A DNA stretch of 64,000 bases. Origin: an uncultured Eubacteriales bacterium. GTDB lineage: Bacteria; Bacillota; Clostridia; Peptostreptococcales; Anaerovoracaceae. The position numbers and the translations under genes were made by a program. The stretch lies in assembly GCA_902786855.1 (NCBI GenBank), contig CADAEH010000009.1, positions 25,634 through 89,633 on the forward strand, given 5' to 3'. The notes below the pieces were generated by a model that made no database searches, had not been told where the DNA came from, and saw only the letters and a list, made by a program, of their open reading frames with translations. This document shows, in pieces, positions 1-8,528 of this stretch. The first letter of the stretch is position 1, and every line of letters starts with the position of its first letter.

Positions 1-1
1 A

Positions 2-694
2 GTCGTATGGACCCTGCTGCGCAGCATGCCTTCCTGCCTGGATCTTGAGCCGCTTGGAGCAGAAGAAGGGGGCACAGAGACCAAGTATGCTGCAAAGACT
101 GCTTCCAAAGGACTGTACCTGGCGATGGTCATTGGATTCCTCATCCTGGGTGCAGCGGCCAATAATCTGCACAGCAATCTGTCAGTACTGTATCAGTCTG
201 TTGGATTCGACAGCGCAAAGATCTCAGGTGTAATATCCATGTTCGGCATCAGCCTGGCAATAGGAAAATGTGCATGCGGCCAGCTGTCAGATAAGATAGG
301 CGTTTTCAAGGCGTGTATGATACTCTTCGTAATGTCTGTTATCGGATGCGGCATGTTCTGCCTTGCTCGCAACGGAAGCATGACAATGGCAACAATAGCG
401 GTACTTCTCGTAGGTGCGGGAATGTCAGTAGCCTCTGTTGCAACATCGACATATGCTGTTGATATAGCTACTGAGGAAGATTATCCGAGCGTGGTATCGA
501 GATTCCAGACCATGCAGACAGTCGGAGGTCTGGCCTTCGCGATAATGCCGGGAGTTCTGGCAGATATGACAGGGGACTACATCCTGGCATATGAGATCAT
601 GTTCGCATTCGTTCTCATCAGCGCAATAGTGATACAGGGCGCATACCTTAAGATAAGGAAAGAGCAGGCAGCAGAAACAGAAGCTGCAGCTTAA
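2..694 (+). CDS. MFS transporter, C-terminal part (cut by window edge)
   Basis: The reading frame is open to the left edge, so the N-terminal part lies outside the window; the first ATG at 26 is internal. What is visible is a soluble linker followed by about six hydrophobic segments, matching the C-terminal half of a 12-helix major facilitator. The stretch GQLSDKIG is the typical MFS inter-helix loop motif (G-x3-D-x2-G). It ends in a short charged, Ala/Glu-rich cytoplasmic tail. It should be a secondary transporter in the membrane; the substrate is not readable. The neighbouring reductase genes suggest uptake or export of the compound they act on. A strong terminator follows. Confidence 0.8.
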   Translation, partial: VVWTLLRSMPSCLDLEPLGAEEGGTETKYAAKTASKGLYLAMVIGFLILGAAANNLHSNLSVLYQSVGFDSAKISGVISMFGISLAIGKCACGQLSDKIGVFKACMILFVMSVIGCGMFCLARNGSMTMATIAVLLVGAGMSVASVATSTYAVDIATEEDYPSVVSRFQTMQTVGGLAFAIMPGVLADMTGDYILAYEIMFAFVLISAIVIQGAYLKIRKEQAAETEAAA

Positions 695-723
695 AACAGA
701 ATAGTTTTAAAGGGGATAAACTA

Positions 724-763
724 AAAACGAGATTCGGAATATTACTTCCGAGTCTCGTTTTTT
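724..763. terminator. Bidirectional intrinsic terminator
   Basis: A 15-bp stem (725-739 with 746-760, one G-U pair) has a 6-nt loop and a T-run on the + strand and A-run on its left side. It lies between the converging MFS and LysR genes and can serve both. Confidence 0.9.
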
Positions 764-811
764 AAATGGTTTATTTCAGAGATAACCTATACCTGACAAT
801 GATGCCGGGAA

Positions 812-1723
812 TCAGAACGCTTCTCCCATGGCGGTCATAGTTTCTGTTATCTCAAGTATCTTGTCACGGACATATACAGCTGCAGGTGTCAGCTTACGCC
901 CTGAAGCCCATGTAAGATACAGGGGCATCATTGCTTCGGGATGCTCGACTGAGACCATTCTGATTGAGCGTACATTGTGCGGTACACCGACGGACAGACC
1001 TACTCCTGCGCCAGAAGCTACAGCAAGATGCTGTGCAGTCCAGTCAGATACATAAGTGATCTCAGGCTTTACATCCTCTGCCTTGAACATGTTCTTGATA
1101 TGGTTATCCAGATTGGAATTGATATCGATCGCTATGATCTTTTCATCGCAGAACTCGCTGACCTTTACACTTTCGCGCTTTGCAAGAGGATGCCAGACGG
1201 GAACGATAAGGTAGATCCTGTGATTGCCTATGAATCTTGACTCACAGCCGTCAGTCATCTCGCTGGCGGAGATGATCATATCGCATTGCCCATGGATCAG
1301 ATGTTCCCTGAGATCAGTCCAGTTGTGATCCACCTCGAAGTTGAGCTCAATGTTGTTATCATCATCAGCGCAGGCGTCATGGAACCTGCTGATCAGGACC
1401 GGTGCGAATGTCATAGCAACACTAAAGAAAAACTCGAGTTTTACCTTGCCGTAGAGAGAACTCTTCATGCTTATGATCTCACTCTCGCCGTCTTCTATCA
1501 TCTTGAGACTGGCTTCTGCATATGGAAGTAGAGCTTTGCCGTAAGGAGTCAGGTCTATCTTGCGATTAGGTCTTCTGATGAAGAGAGAGACTCCGAGTTC
1601 GCTTTCCAGTTCACGGATCGAATAGCTGAGGCTTGACTGAGCAACATACAGATTGTTGGCTGCTGCAGTGAAGTGGCGCATTTTAGCTACTTCACAGAAG
1701 TATTTCAGCTGAGTAAGTGTCAT
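812..1723 (-). CDS. LysR-family transcriptional regulator
   Basis: 303 residues, the usual LysR length. The N-terminal winged helix-turn-helix (about residues 1-60) shows MTLTQLKYFCEVAK and the SLSYSIRELESELG recognition helix. A two-lobe effector domain follows. The start has a GGGGGA ribosome site a few bases upstream. It is transcribed away from the SDR/flavoprotein genes, with about 270 bp of shared upstream DNA. Classic LysR arrangement predicts that it controls that unit and itself from this gap. The effector is unknown. Confidence 0.88.
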   Translation of the reverse strand: MTLTQLKYFCEVAKMRHFTAAANNLYVAQSSLSYSIRELESELGVSLFIRRPNRKIDLTPYGKALLPYAEASLKMIEDGESEIISMKSSLYGKVKLEFFFSVAMTFAPVLISRFHDACADDDNNIELNFEVDHNWTDLREHLIHGQCDMIISASEMTDGCESRFIGNHRIYLIVPVWHPLAKRESVKVSEFCDEKIIAIDINSNLDNHIKNMFKAEDVKPEITYVSDWTAQHLAVASGAGVGLSVGVPHNVRSIRMVSVEHPEAMMPLYLTWASGRKLTPAAVYVRDKILEITETMTAMGEAF

Positions 1724-1993
1724 AATACCATCCCCCTATGAAGAACTCTTACTACGTAATTGTAAAGATTGTTAATTTTATGCTAATTGATAATATCATG
1801 CCTGATTTGACCCTTTCAAGGAGCGTGGCAGACCTCATCATACAAGTTTTCGATCATGGTTCCTAATCAGTTTTACTGCAGAGGAGCACGTGCCTGATCG
1901 AATTTTCTTATCGAATTCTTGTGTTAGACAGCAGATTTTCGATCGATATACTTTTAATTAGAAACAGGGCAGATGCAAAAAGGAGATAACCCA

Positions 1994-2827
1994 ATGTCAG
2001 GAAGAAAATGGCTGATCACAGGTATCAGCAGCGGATTCGGAAATGAAATCGCCAGGCAGGCACTTGCGGCAGGAGACATAGTTTTCGGTACTGCAAGGAA
2101 TATGAAAAAGCTTGAAGATCTGGAGTCACAATATCCTGAAACTCTTTTGACAGCATCTCTGGATGTTACGGATACAGAATCTGTATACAGAGTGACTGAC
2201 GAAGCATTCGACAAGCTCGGTACGGTGGACGTTGTTGTAAGTAACGCAGGATACGGACTGTATGGTGCAGCTGAAGAGATCTCAGATGATGAAGCGCTGC
2301 TCCAGATACAGACCAACCTGATAGGGTCGATCGCCTTCATCCGTTCGACACTGCCGTATCTTCGCAGACAGAGACACGGCCGCATCATACAGGTCGCTTC
2401 GGTGGCAGGACAGGTCGGATATGCCGGCAACTCACTCTACAATGCGACAAAATTCGGTATCACCGGTTACTGTGAAGCCCTGTCGATCGAGATGGAACCG
2501 TTCAATGTAGGCGTGACTGTCGTTGAACCGGGCGGTGCCAGGACAGACTTCAGATACGGCGGAGTCAAGGTAGCCGAGAACCTGATCCCTGAATACGCAC
2601 ACGCTCACGGTTTCCTGGACATGATCGATGCATCCAAGGGCCTTGCCCCGGGAGATCCTGAAGCAATGGCATCCAGGATAATCGAATCAGTAGATCAGGA
2701 TCCTGCACCAAAACACATCGCTCTCGGTTCTCAGGCATTGAGACAGATCCTCGAAGACCTTTCATCAAGGCTCGCCGGGTATTGCAGTCAGATAGAGCTT
2801 GCAGCATCAACAGATGTAAAAGAATAA
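1994..2827 (+). CDS. Short-chain dehydrogenase/reductase (SDR)
   Basis: Classical SDR of 277 residues, a cytosolic NAD(P)-dependent oxidoreductase acting on a hydroxyl/keto group. The nucleotide-binding motif TGISSGFG is at residues 10-16, NAG near 84, and the catalytic Ser136, Tyr149 and Lys153 (YNATK) are present. I chose the ATG at 1994 because AAAAGGAG (1978-1985) sits 8 nt before it; the upstream in-frame ATG at 1973 would overlap that site. It is followed after 42 bp by the Fe-S flavin reductase and probably cotranscribed. The substrate is unknown; family members include hydroxysteroid and short-chain alcohol dehydrogenases. Confidence 0.88.
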   Translation: MSGRKWLITGISSGFGNEIARQALAAGDIVFGTARNMKKLEDLESQYPETLLTASLDVTDTESVYRVTDEAFDKLGTVDVVVSNAGYGLYGAAEEISDDEALLQIQTNLIGSIAFIRSTLPYLRRQRHGRIIQVASVAGQVGYAGNSLYNATKFGITGYCEALSIEMEPFNVGVTVVEPGGARTDFRYGGVKVAENLIPEYAHAHGFLDMIDASKGLAPGDPEAMASRIIESVDQDPAPKHIALGSQALRQILEDLSSRLAGYCSQIELAASTDVKE

Positions 2828-2869
2828 ACAGATAATAATTCAGCAATCAAAGTGCGGAAGGAGAATATT

Positions 2870-4861
2870 ATGGCAACTAATTATCCACATTCACTCAGTC
2901 CACTGAATATCGGAAAAGTACAGATCCGTAACAGGTATGCGCTTGCCCCGATGGGAACAGGCAGCATGGGCGGTCCGAAAGGAGAGTACACAGACAACAC
3001 TATCGAGTACTATCTCGAAAGAGCACGCGGCGGTTTTGGCCTTATCGTCATGGGCAGTATCATCGTTGATATGGAAGCTCAGAAGCCTGACCTGATCAAC
3101 GGCCCTATTCCTCCTTCATACGCACCTATGGTATGGAGAGAATCCGCATGCCGTCTTGTAGAGAGGATCCATGCATACGGAACCAAGGTATTCATGCAGA
3201 TCGGTTTTGGCCACGGCAGACAGAAGCCTGGTCAGAAGGCACCGTCTCCGATCCCAAGATACGCTGATCCAAGCGAGATATGCGAGCAGATCACAGTTGA
3301 AGAGATCAAGACCAAGATCGCATATATGGTCAAGACAGCTAAGATGGCTAAGGACGCTGGCTTCGACGGAGTCGAAGTACACGCTATGCACTGGGGATAT
3401 CTTCTCGACCAGTTTGCACTTGCTATCTGCAACTTCCGTGATGACGAATACGGCGGGAGCCTTGAGAACAGACTGAGAGTACACAAAGAGATCGTCGAAG
3501 GCATCAAGGCTGAGTGCGGAGCTGATTTCCCTGTATCTATCCGTATGGGTATGAAGTCATGGATCAAAGGCTTCAACAAGCCATCTCTCTTCGGAGATGA
3601 AGAGGCAGGCCGTACCATCGAAGAAGCATGCGAGATCGCAAAGCTGCTCGAGTCTTATGGATATGACATGCTCGACTGCAACTCCGGAATATATGATTCT
3701 TTCTACTATGCGGTAGCACCTGCATATATGGAAAAAGGTTACAATATCAAACTCGCAAAAGAGATCAAGAAGAATGTAAGCATTCCTGTTTTCGTAGCAG
3801 GCAAAATGAACGATCCTGACATGTGCGAGCAGGCGATCGCCAACGGTGAGATCGATGGTGTCGCTCTCGGAAGATCGGGACTCGCTGAAGCAGCTTATCC
3901 GCAGTGGCTCGAAAGAGGCCGCCCGGACAAGATCCATCCTTGCATCGCTTGCGGAAACTGCATGGCATCATCTTTCTCGAAGGTTTCTGCTACATGCGCT
4001 GTAAACCCGGTAGGGATGAGACCTGGACAGTATCCGACTCTCAGAGCACTTCAGCCTAAGAATGTTGTCGTGGTAGGCGGCGGTGTAGGCGGCATGGAAG
4101 CTGCCAGGACAGCAGCTCTCCGCGGACACAAAGTCACACTGATCGAGCGCTCAGACAGACTCGGCGGCAGACTCTTTGATGCAGGCAGACATGCATTCAA
4201 GCAGGATATCCGTAATCTGGCAAAGTGGTATGAAAACGAGATCAGAGAACTGGGTGTAGAGATCAAAACTGAGACGGAAGCAACACCTGAACTCCTGAAA
4301 GAGCTTGGTGCTCAGACAGTGATCATGTCAGTTGGAGCTGACCCTGTAATGCCTAGACGTATTCCTGGCATCGATCATCCTAAGGCAGTATCCTGTGAGG
4401 ATGTTATCTCCGGAAAGAAGAAAGTAGGCGAAAAGGTTGCTATTATCGGTGCCGGTCTTGTAGGTGCTGAGATGGCGTATGACATGGCTAAGGAAGAAGG
4501 CAAGAAGGTCGTTCTCGTTGACGGTCTCGACGATATCCTTTCCAACGATCCTAACGGTGTGCCGTTCCAGACACGCTGGATGCTCAATGAGCTGCTTGCG
4601 CTCAACGGAGTAGAGAAATACATGGGTCACATGCTTGACTGCATAAATGATAAGGGCTGCGTTCTCAAGAGCAAAAATGGAGAACAGGTGCAGATCGAGT
4701 GTGATGACGTTATCATCGCTATCGGATTCAGAGCAAGGAAGTCGATGCGTGAGGATCTCTACGGTTCCGACATGGAAGTATACGAGATCGTAGCAGGAAA
4801 CGGGATCGGCAGCATTGCCAGCCAGGTCAATGATGCTTATGAGATCGCAAGACATCTGTAA
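2870..4861 (+). CDS. Fe-S flavin oxidoreductase, old yellow enzyme / 2,4-dienoyl-CoA reductase type
   Basis: A 663-residue, three-part enzyme. An OYE-type FMN barrel comes first (residues 1 to about 350, with GFDGVEVHAMHWGYLLDQF and the YGGSLENR motif). A 4Fe-4S site follows (Cys358, Cys361, Cys364, Cys376), then an FAD/NAD(P) module (GGGVGGMEAA near 403, IIGAGLVGAEMA near 524). Relatives reduce carbon-carbon double bonds of enoates, dienoyl-CoAs or bile-acid intermediates with NAD(P)H. The second cysteine gap is x2 rather than the x3 I know from dienoyl-CoA reductase. The start at 2870 follows GGAAGGAG; a GTG at 2852 is in frame but has no site. Substrate unknown. Confidence 0.9.
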   Translation: MATNYPHSLSPLNIGKVQIRNRYALAPMGTGSMGGPKGEYTDNTIEYYLERARGGFGLIVMGSIIVDMEAQKPDLINGPIPPSYAPMVWRESACRLVERIHAYGTKVFMQIGFGHGRQKPGQKAPSPIPRYADPSEICEQITVEEIKTKIAYMVKTAKMAKDAGFDGVEVHAMHWGYLLDQFALAICNFRDDEYGGSLENRLRVHKEIVEGIKAECGADFPVSIRMGMKSWIKGFNKPSLFGDEEAGRTIEEACEIAKLLESYGYDMLDCNSGIYDSFYYAVAPAYMEKGYNIKLAKEIKKNVSIPVFVAGKMNDPDMCEQAIANGEIDGVALGRSGLAEAAYPQWLERGRPDKIHPCIACGNCMASSFSKVSATCAVNPVGMRPGQYPTLRALQPKNVVVVGGGVGGMEAARTAALRGHKVTLIERSDRLGGRLFDAGRHAFKQDIRNLAKWYENEIRELGVEIKTETEATPELLKELGAQTVIMSVGADPVMPRRIPGIDHPKAVSCEDVISGKKKVGEKVAIIGAGLVGAEMAYDMAKEEGKKVVLVDGLDDILSNDPNGVPFQTRWMLNELLALNGVEKYMGHMLDCINDKGCVLKSKNGEQVQIECDDVIIAIGFRARKSMREDLYGSDMEVYEIVAGNGIGSIASQVNDAYEIARHL

Positions 4862-4974
4862 TAGAGAAAACCGTTTACGGCATTGAAATTGCTGTATTAG
4901 ACATCAGAAACACCGGATTATAAAATTTAATTGTAAGAACAAAGGAACACTTTTGATATATACAGGAGGCAGAT

Positions 4975-6180
4975 ATGTACGATTTTTACTTCCATCTGAA
5001 TACGAAGTTTTACTACGGAAAAGGCGTTGTAGCACAGATCGCAGACGAGATTCTTAACTACGGAAACAAGGCATTCTTCATCTATGATGAGATCCCGGCA
5101 AAGGCATCGGGAGCCCATGATCTGATCCACAAAGTCTGCGGTGAAAAAGGTATTGCCGTGACTGATTTCGCGATCACTGATCCACATCCTAAGCATACAA
5201 CTATTGATGAAGCCAGAGCTCTTCTGAAGCAGAACGGTGCAGATGTAGTAGTTGCACTCGGCGGAGGAGTTACGGTCGACTCAGCTAAAGCTATCTGCCT
5301 CACAATAACTCATGATGGCAGCTGCTGGGATGTATTCGAGGCTGCAGAGAAGATCGAATCTCTCTCAACACAGGGAAAGAAGGAGGAAGGTGTACTTCCG
5401 CTTATAACAATCCCTACGATAGCTGCCAGCGGCTCGGAGGTTTCGAATGTCGCAGTAATCGAAAACCACGAGAAACAGCTCAAGCTTGACTACCGCAGCG
5501 ATGCGTTGAGACCTGTAGCAGTATTCACCGATCCTACATACACATATACGGTTCCAAAATTTCCTACCGCATGCGGCATACTGGATATAATGTCACATTC
5601 ATATGAGGGATATTTCAGCCACAGCACAGGAAGCATGCAGGATGGTATCTCAGAGACGATCCAGAGGACATGTGTTGAACACGGAAGAAAGGTAATGCTT
5701 GTACCAAATGCTTACGAATCAAGAGCACAGCTTCTGTGGGCAGCTCAGCTGTCGATCGCACATCTGTCAGATCAGGGAAGAAAATTTGTTGGCAATATCC
5801 ATGCTACAGAGCGCGTGGTCAGCACATATTTCGGATTCCCGCACGGAGCAGGCGTAGCAATCATGTCACTTGCATGGTTCAAGTATGCACTCAATGACCA
5901 GACCGCTTATAGATTTGCAAGATGGGCCAAGAATGTATGGGGAGTAAATCCTGCACTCGATGATATGACAGCAGCAAGAGAAGGTCTCAAGCGCTATGAA
6001 GCATTCGTTGAGGAACTTGGTGTACCTACCAGACTCAGCCAGTCAAGACTCGAGGTCAGCAAAGAACTCGTAGCAAAATGTGCAGATGAAGTATGGGAAA
6101 GAGTCGATACCAGCACATGGTTCAAGCCGCTTAGCAGCAAACAGGAGCTTCTTGATTACATGATGCTTGCATGGGAATAG
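4975..6180 (+). CDS. Iron-containing alcohol dehydrogenase
   Basis: 401 residues, normal for group III Fe-dependent alcohol dehydrogenases of the butanol-dehydrogenase type. The nucleotide site GGGVTVDSAK is near residue 97. The metal-ligand region shows DIMSHSYEGYF and FGFPHGAGVAIM, with further histidines (HATERV). It should interconvert an aldehyde and alcohol with NAD(P)H in the cytosol. AGGAGG lies 7 nt upstream of the ATG. It lies 113 bp behind the flavin reductase and ends at a terminator, so it may close the SDR/OYE transcription unit. The exact substrate cannot be told. Confidence 0.9.
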   Translation: MYDFYFHLNTKFYYGKGVVAQIADEILNYGNKAFFIYDEIPAKASGAHDLIHKVCGEKGIAVTDFAITDPHPKHTTIDEARALLKQNGADVVVALGGGVTVDSAKAICLTITHDGSCWDVFEAAEKIESLSTQGKKEEGVLPLITIPTIAASGSEVSNVAVIENHEKQLKLDYRSDALRPVAVFTDPTYTYTVPKFPTACGILDIMSHSYEGYFSHSTGSMQDGISETIQRTCVEHGRKVMLVPNAYESRAQLLWAAQLSIAHLSDQGRKFVGNIHATERVVSTYFGFPHGAGVAIMSLAWFKYALNDQTAYRFARWAKNVWGVNPALDDMTAAREGLKRYEAFVEELGVPTRLSQSRLEVSKELVAKCADEVWERVDTSTWFKPLSSKQELLDYMMLAWE

Positions 6181-6227
6181 ATGATAATCATATAAATTCA
6201 ATATACCAACCTCCCTGAAACAGCAAG

Positions 6228-6263
6228 ATTGCTCACCGATAAAAAGGTGGGCAATTTTGTTTT
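6228..6263 (+). terminator. Intrinsic terminator after the alcohol dehydrogenase
   Basis: 10-bp stem (6228-6237 with 6246-6255, one G-U pair), 8-nt loop, then TTTGTTTT. Confidence 0.88.
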
Positions 6264-6414
6264 ACACAAATATCCTGCTTATCAATAATGAATTGCCGGT
6301 GCAGGCCGGTTTTATATGGTAGATAATGTACTTGACTTTGCTGTGGATCATGACAAAAATAGAGGATGAACATTCTCTAAAGCAGCATAATTCTTGGGCA
6401 GGAAATAATAAGTT

Positions 6415-7218
6415 ATGAAGAAGATAGAATTTGAACAGCTTAATAATACCCGTGATCTTGGCGGGATTGTTGTACAGGATGGGTCTACGATTGTTCCGGA
6501 CAGACTGATAAGAAGCGGCAGACTAGGCATAGGGTCTGAAAGCGATATAAAGAGGATGGGCGAACTGGTTTCTGTTGTAGTGGATTTTCGCAGCGACAAT
6601 GAGAGGTCTGAAACTCCGGACCCTGATATGCCCGGTGTTGAAAACATCCACATCCCTATTATCGATGACCTTGCCGCCGGCGTCAGCAGAGATCAGAAGT
6701 CAGATGAAGAAGCTTTTATGATGCTGGCTAACGATCCTGACGGAGCTCTTGAATATATGTGCAGAACATATGAGGGCTTCGTGGCATCTGAGTCTGCGCG
6801 AAAAGGGTACAGACAGTTCGTGGATCTGCTGCTGGATGACAGAGATAAGGCAGTGCTGTGGCATTGTACTGCAGGCAAGGACAGGGCAGGATTCGCGACT
6901 GTGATCGTTCTGGAGATACTCGGTGCTGACAGAGACACGATCACTCAGAACTATCTCAGGACTAATGAACTGATCGAAGATGATATACAAAGAATGATCG
7001 GAATGTTCTTCAGAATGACCGGAGCAGCTGATCCCAATACCGGCGTGGCTCTGAAGCATATGTTCAGTGCCAGAAAGGAATATCTTGAAGCTGCATATGA
7101 CATGGTCGAAAAACTGTATGGGGACTTCGGGATATTCCTGAATGAAGGACTCGGACTCAGAGATGAAGATATATCGAAGATGAGAGAAATGTATCTTGTA
7201 CCTTCTCGCATCATATGA
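6415..7218 (+). CDS. Tyrosine/serine protein phosphatase-like protein
   Basis: 267 residues resembling the Y_phosphatase3 (IphP/LipA-like) family. The N-terminal NTRDLGG motif and the P-loop HCTAGKDRAG are both present, giving Cys151 as nucleophile and Arg157 (C-x5-R). Family members dephosphorylate phosphotyrosine, phosphoserine or phosphoinositides; which applies here is not visible. There is no signal peptide, so it is probably cytosolic. The ribosome site (CAGGAAA) is weak. It sits alone between a terminator and two decayed genes. Confidence 0.85.
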   Translation: MKKIEFEQLNNTRDLGGIVVQDGSTIVPDRLIRSGRLGIGSESDIKRMGELVSVVVDFRSDNERSETPDPDMPGVENIHIPIIDDLAAGVSRDQKSDEEAFMMLANDPDGALEYMCRTYEGFVASESARKGYRQFVDLLLDDRDKAVLWHCTAGKDRAGFATVIVLEILGADRDTITQNYLRTNELIEDDIQRMIGMFFRMTGAADPNTGVALKHMFSARKEYLEAAYDMVEKLYGDFGIFLNEGLGLRDEDISKMREMYLVPSRII

Positions 7219-7266
7219 CACATGATCTCACTGCGACAGGGCTATTCTGAGCAAAAAGTGACCGCG

Positions 7267-7719
7267 TTATTCAGACAAGTATTCTTCTTCGAAAAATTCA
7301 TTAGTACACTCTATGAATGCTTTCATCGCTGGAGTCACCCATTTGCTCGAGTTGTATAGCAGCTGGCTCCATGCATCCGGGATCGTTTCCTGTGTGTCTA
7401 TCCTGATCAGTGATGCGCTGTCAAGCTCACGCTGAACAATGAACCTCGGTAAAAGTGATCTGCCGTACCCCTGAATTATCATGCGTACGATAGCGCCGGG
7501 AGAACTGAATTCTATACGCGAAGCAGCTCGTATATTTTTCTCAGCTGCTTTGACGCACCCCGGATATTCTCTGCGCATACCTATGTCGAATACAAATTCA
7601 TGCCTGTTCTGTTTCAGTCCGTCTATCATCGCTTCTCTTGAGTCAATTGTCTGTACCGTAATATTGATGCCCGGATAACGGAGCTTGAATTCCATAAGAA
7701 GTGATGGAAGCAGCCCTAA
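7267..7719 (-). pseudogene. LysR regulator fragment, C-terminal half only
   Basis: About 150 codons match the effector-binding half of a LysR protein (LGLLPSLL then MEFKLRYPGINITV). The whole DNA-binding N-terminus is missing. The frame stays open upstream of the ATG at 7695 to a stop near 7743, and recognisable similarity continues to about 7719, inside the 5' end of the opposite-strand B3/B4 fragment. It cannot bind DNA through the usual domain, so I call it a remnant. It most likely lost its start in the same deletion that truncated its neighbour. Confidence 0.75.
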
Positions 7720-8189
7720 GGTGTTCCCTGGAAGCTTTACTTAAAAGAGTAAAGAACGGAGGAGATATAAGATGCCTGATACCGCTTGTCGACATCTACG
7801 ACGGAATCTCGCTGAGGCACGAACTTCCGATCGGCGGCGAGGACATAGACAGATTTGATGGAGACAACAGATTAACAATTGCAGACGGAGATGAGGAGTT
7901 CATCACATATGGCAGCGATAAGAGCGAACCGCCGTATCCCGGCGAGGTAGTTTATAAAGATGACGCAGGTGCTATCTGCAGATGCTTCAATTGGAGAGAG
8001 TCTGTCAGAACGATGTTGACAGAGGATACTAAGAATGCATTTATGTGCGTTGAAATGACCAGCGCAGACAGGCTGGATGATCTTAATGCAGGATAAGACC
8101 ACCTGGCTGAGATGATAAAGTCAGAGCTTGGCGGCACTGTCGAAAAGCACATATTGAACAGAGATAACAGAGAGATGGATCTGGTATAA
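7701..8189 (+). pseudogene. B3/B4 tRNA-editing-domain protein, truncated and interrupted
   Basis: The product resembles the B3/B4 domain shared with the phenylalanyl-tRNA synthetase beta chain (LVDIYDGISLRHELPIGG, YPGEVVYKDDAG, RCFNWRESVRTMLTEDT). Roughly the first third of the usual domain is missing. An in-frame TAA at 8094-8096 interrupts it, yet the same frame continues for 30 family-like codons (DHLAEMIKSELGG) to a TAA at 8187. A leucine codon TTA changed to TAA would explain the break. Intact relatives may edit mischarged tRNA or bind nucleic acid, but this copy is probably dead. Confidence 0.78.
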
Positions 8190-8528
8190 ACAGACCAAAT
8201 CCCTCAAGAGGCTAAAGTGATCTTATTCCAGGCAACAGAGAGTCGTTCAATTGAGCGGCTCTTTTCTTTCTGCGTATTGCAGCTAACTGCATGATCTGTA
8301 TATCTATAGCTGTGCAGATGCTCGGAGATCTGTATATATTAAGGTGCCCGGAAACAGTCCGATGCTGCTGCATCAAAGTTGACAAGAAGATAATAAATAT
8401 AAGATAATTAAATGTCATGAACAACAGGATCATCCGCGTTCCTGGCAATTCCGGGTACTGGGGCAGAAGGGGTTATTCTTGATATATGATAGTTATATTA
8501 CTACAGTTTACAGGTGACGGTTTTACGA
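8190..8528. other. Non-coding gap with one terminator
   Basis: No credible gene. It holds the terminator at 8238-8266, then AT-rich DNA before the symporter. I could not place a convincing promoter for the symporter. Confidence 0.6.
8238..8266 (+). terminator. Intrinsic terminator
   Basis: 9-bp stem (8240-8248 with 8253-8261, two G-U pairs), AATT loop, then TTTTCTTT. It belongs to the decayed B3/B4 gene and is still intact. Confidence 0.85.

Noticed and set aside
8094-8096. In-frame stop of the B3/B4 gene as a Sec codon
   Set aside because: It is TAA, not TGA, no SECIS hairpin follows and the protein is already truncated.
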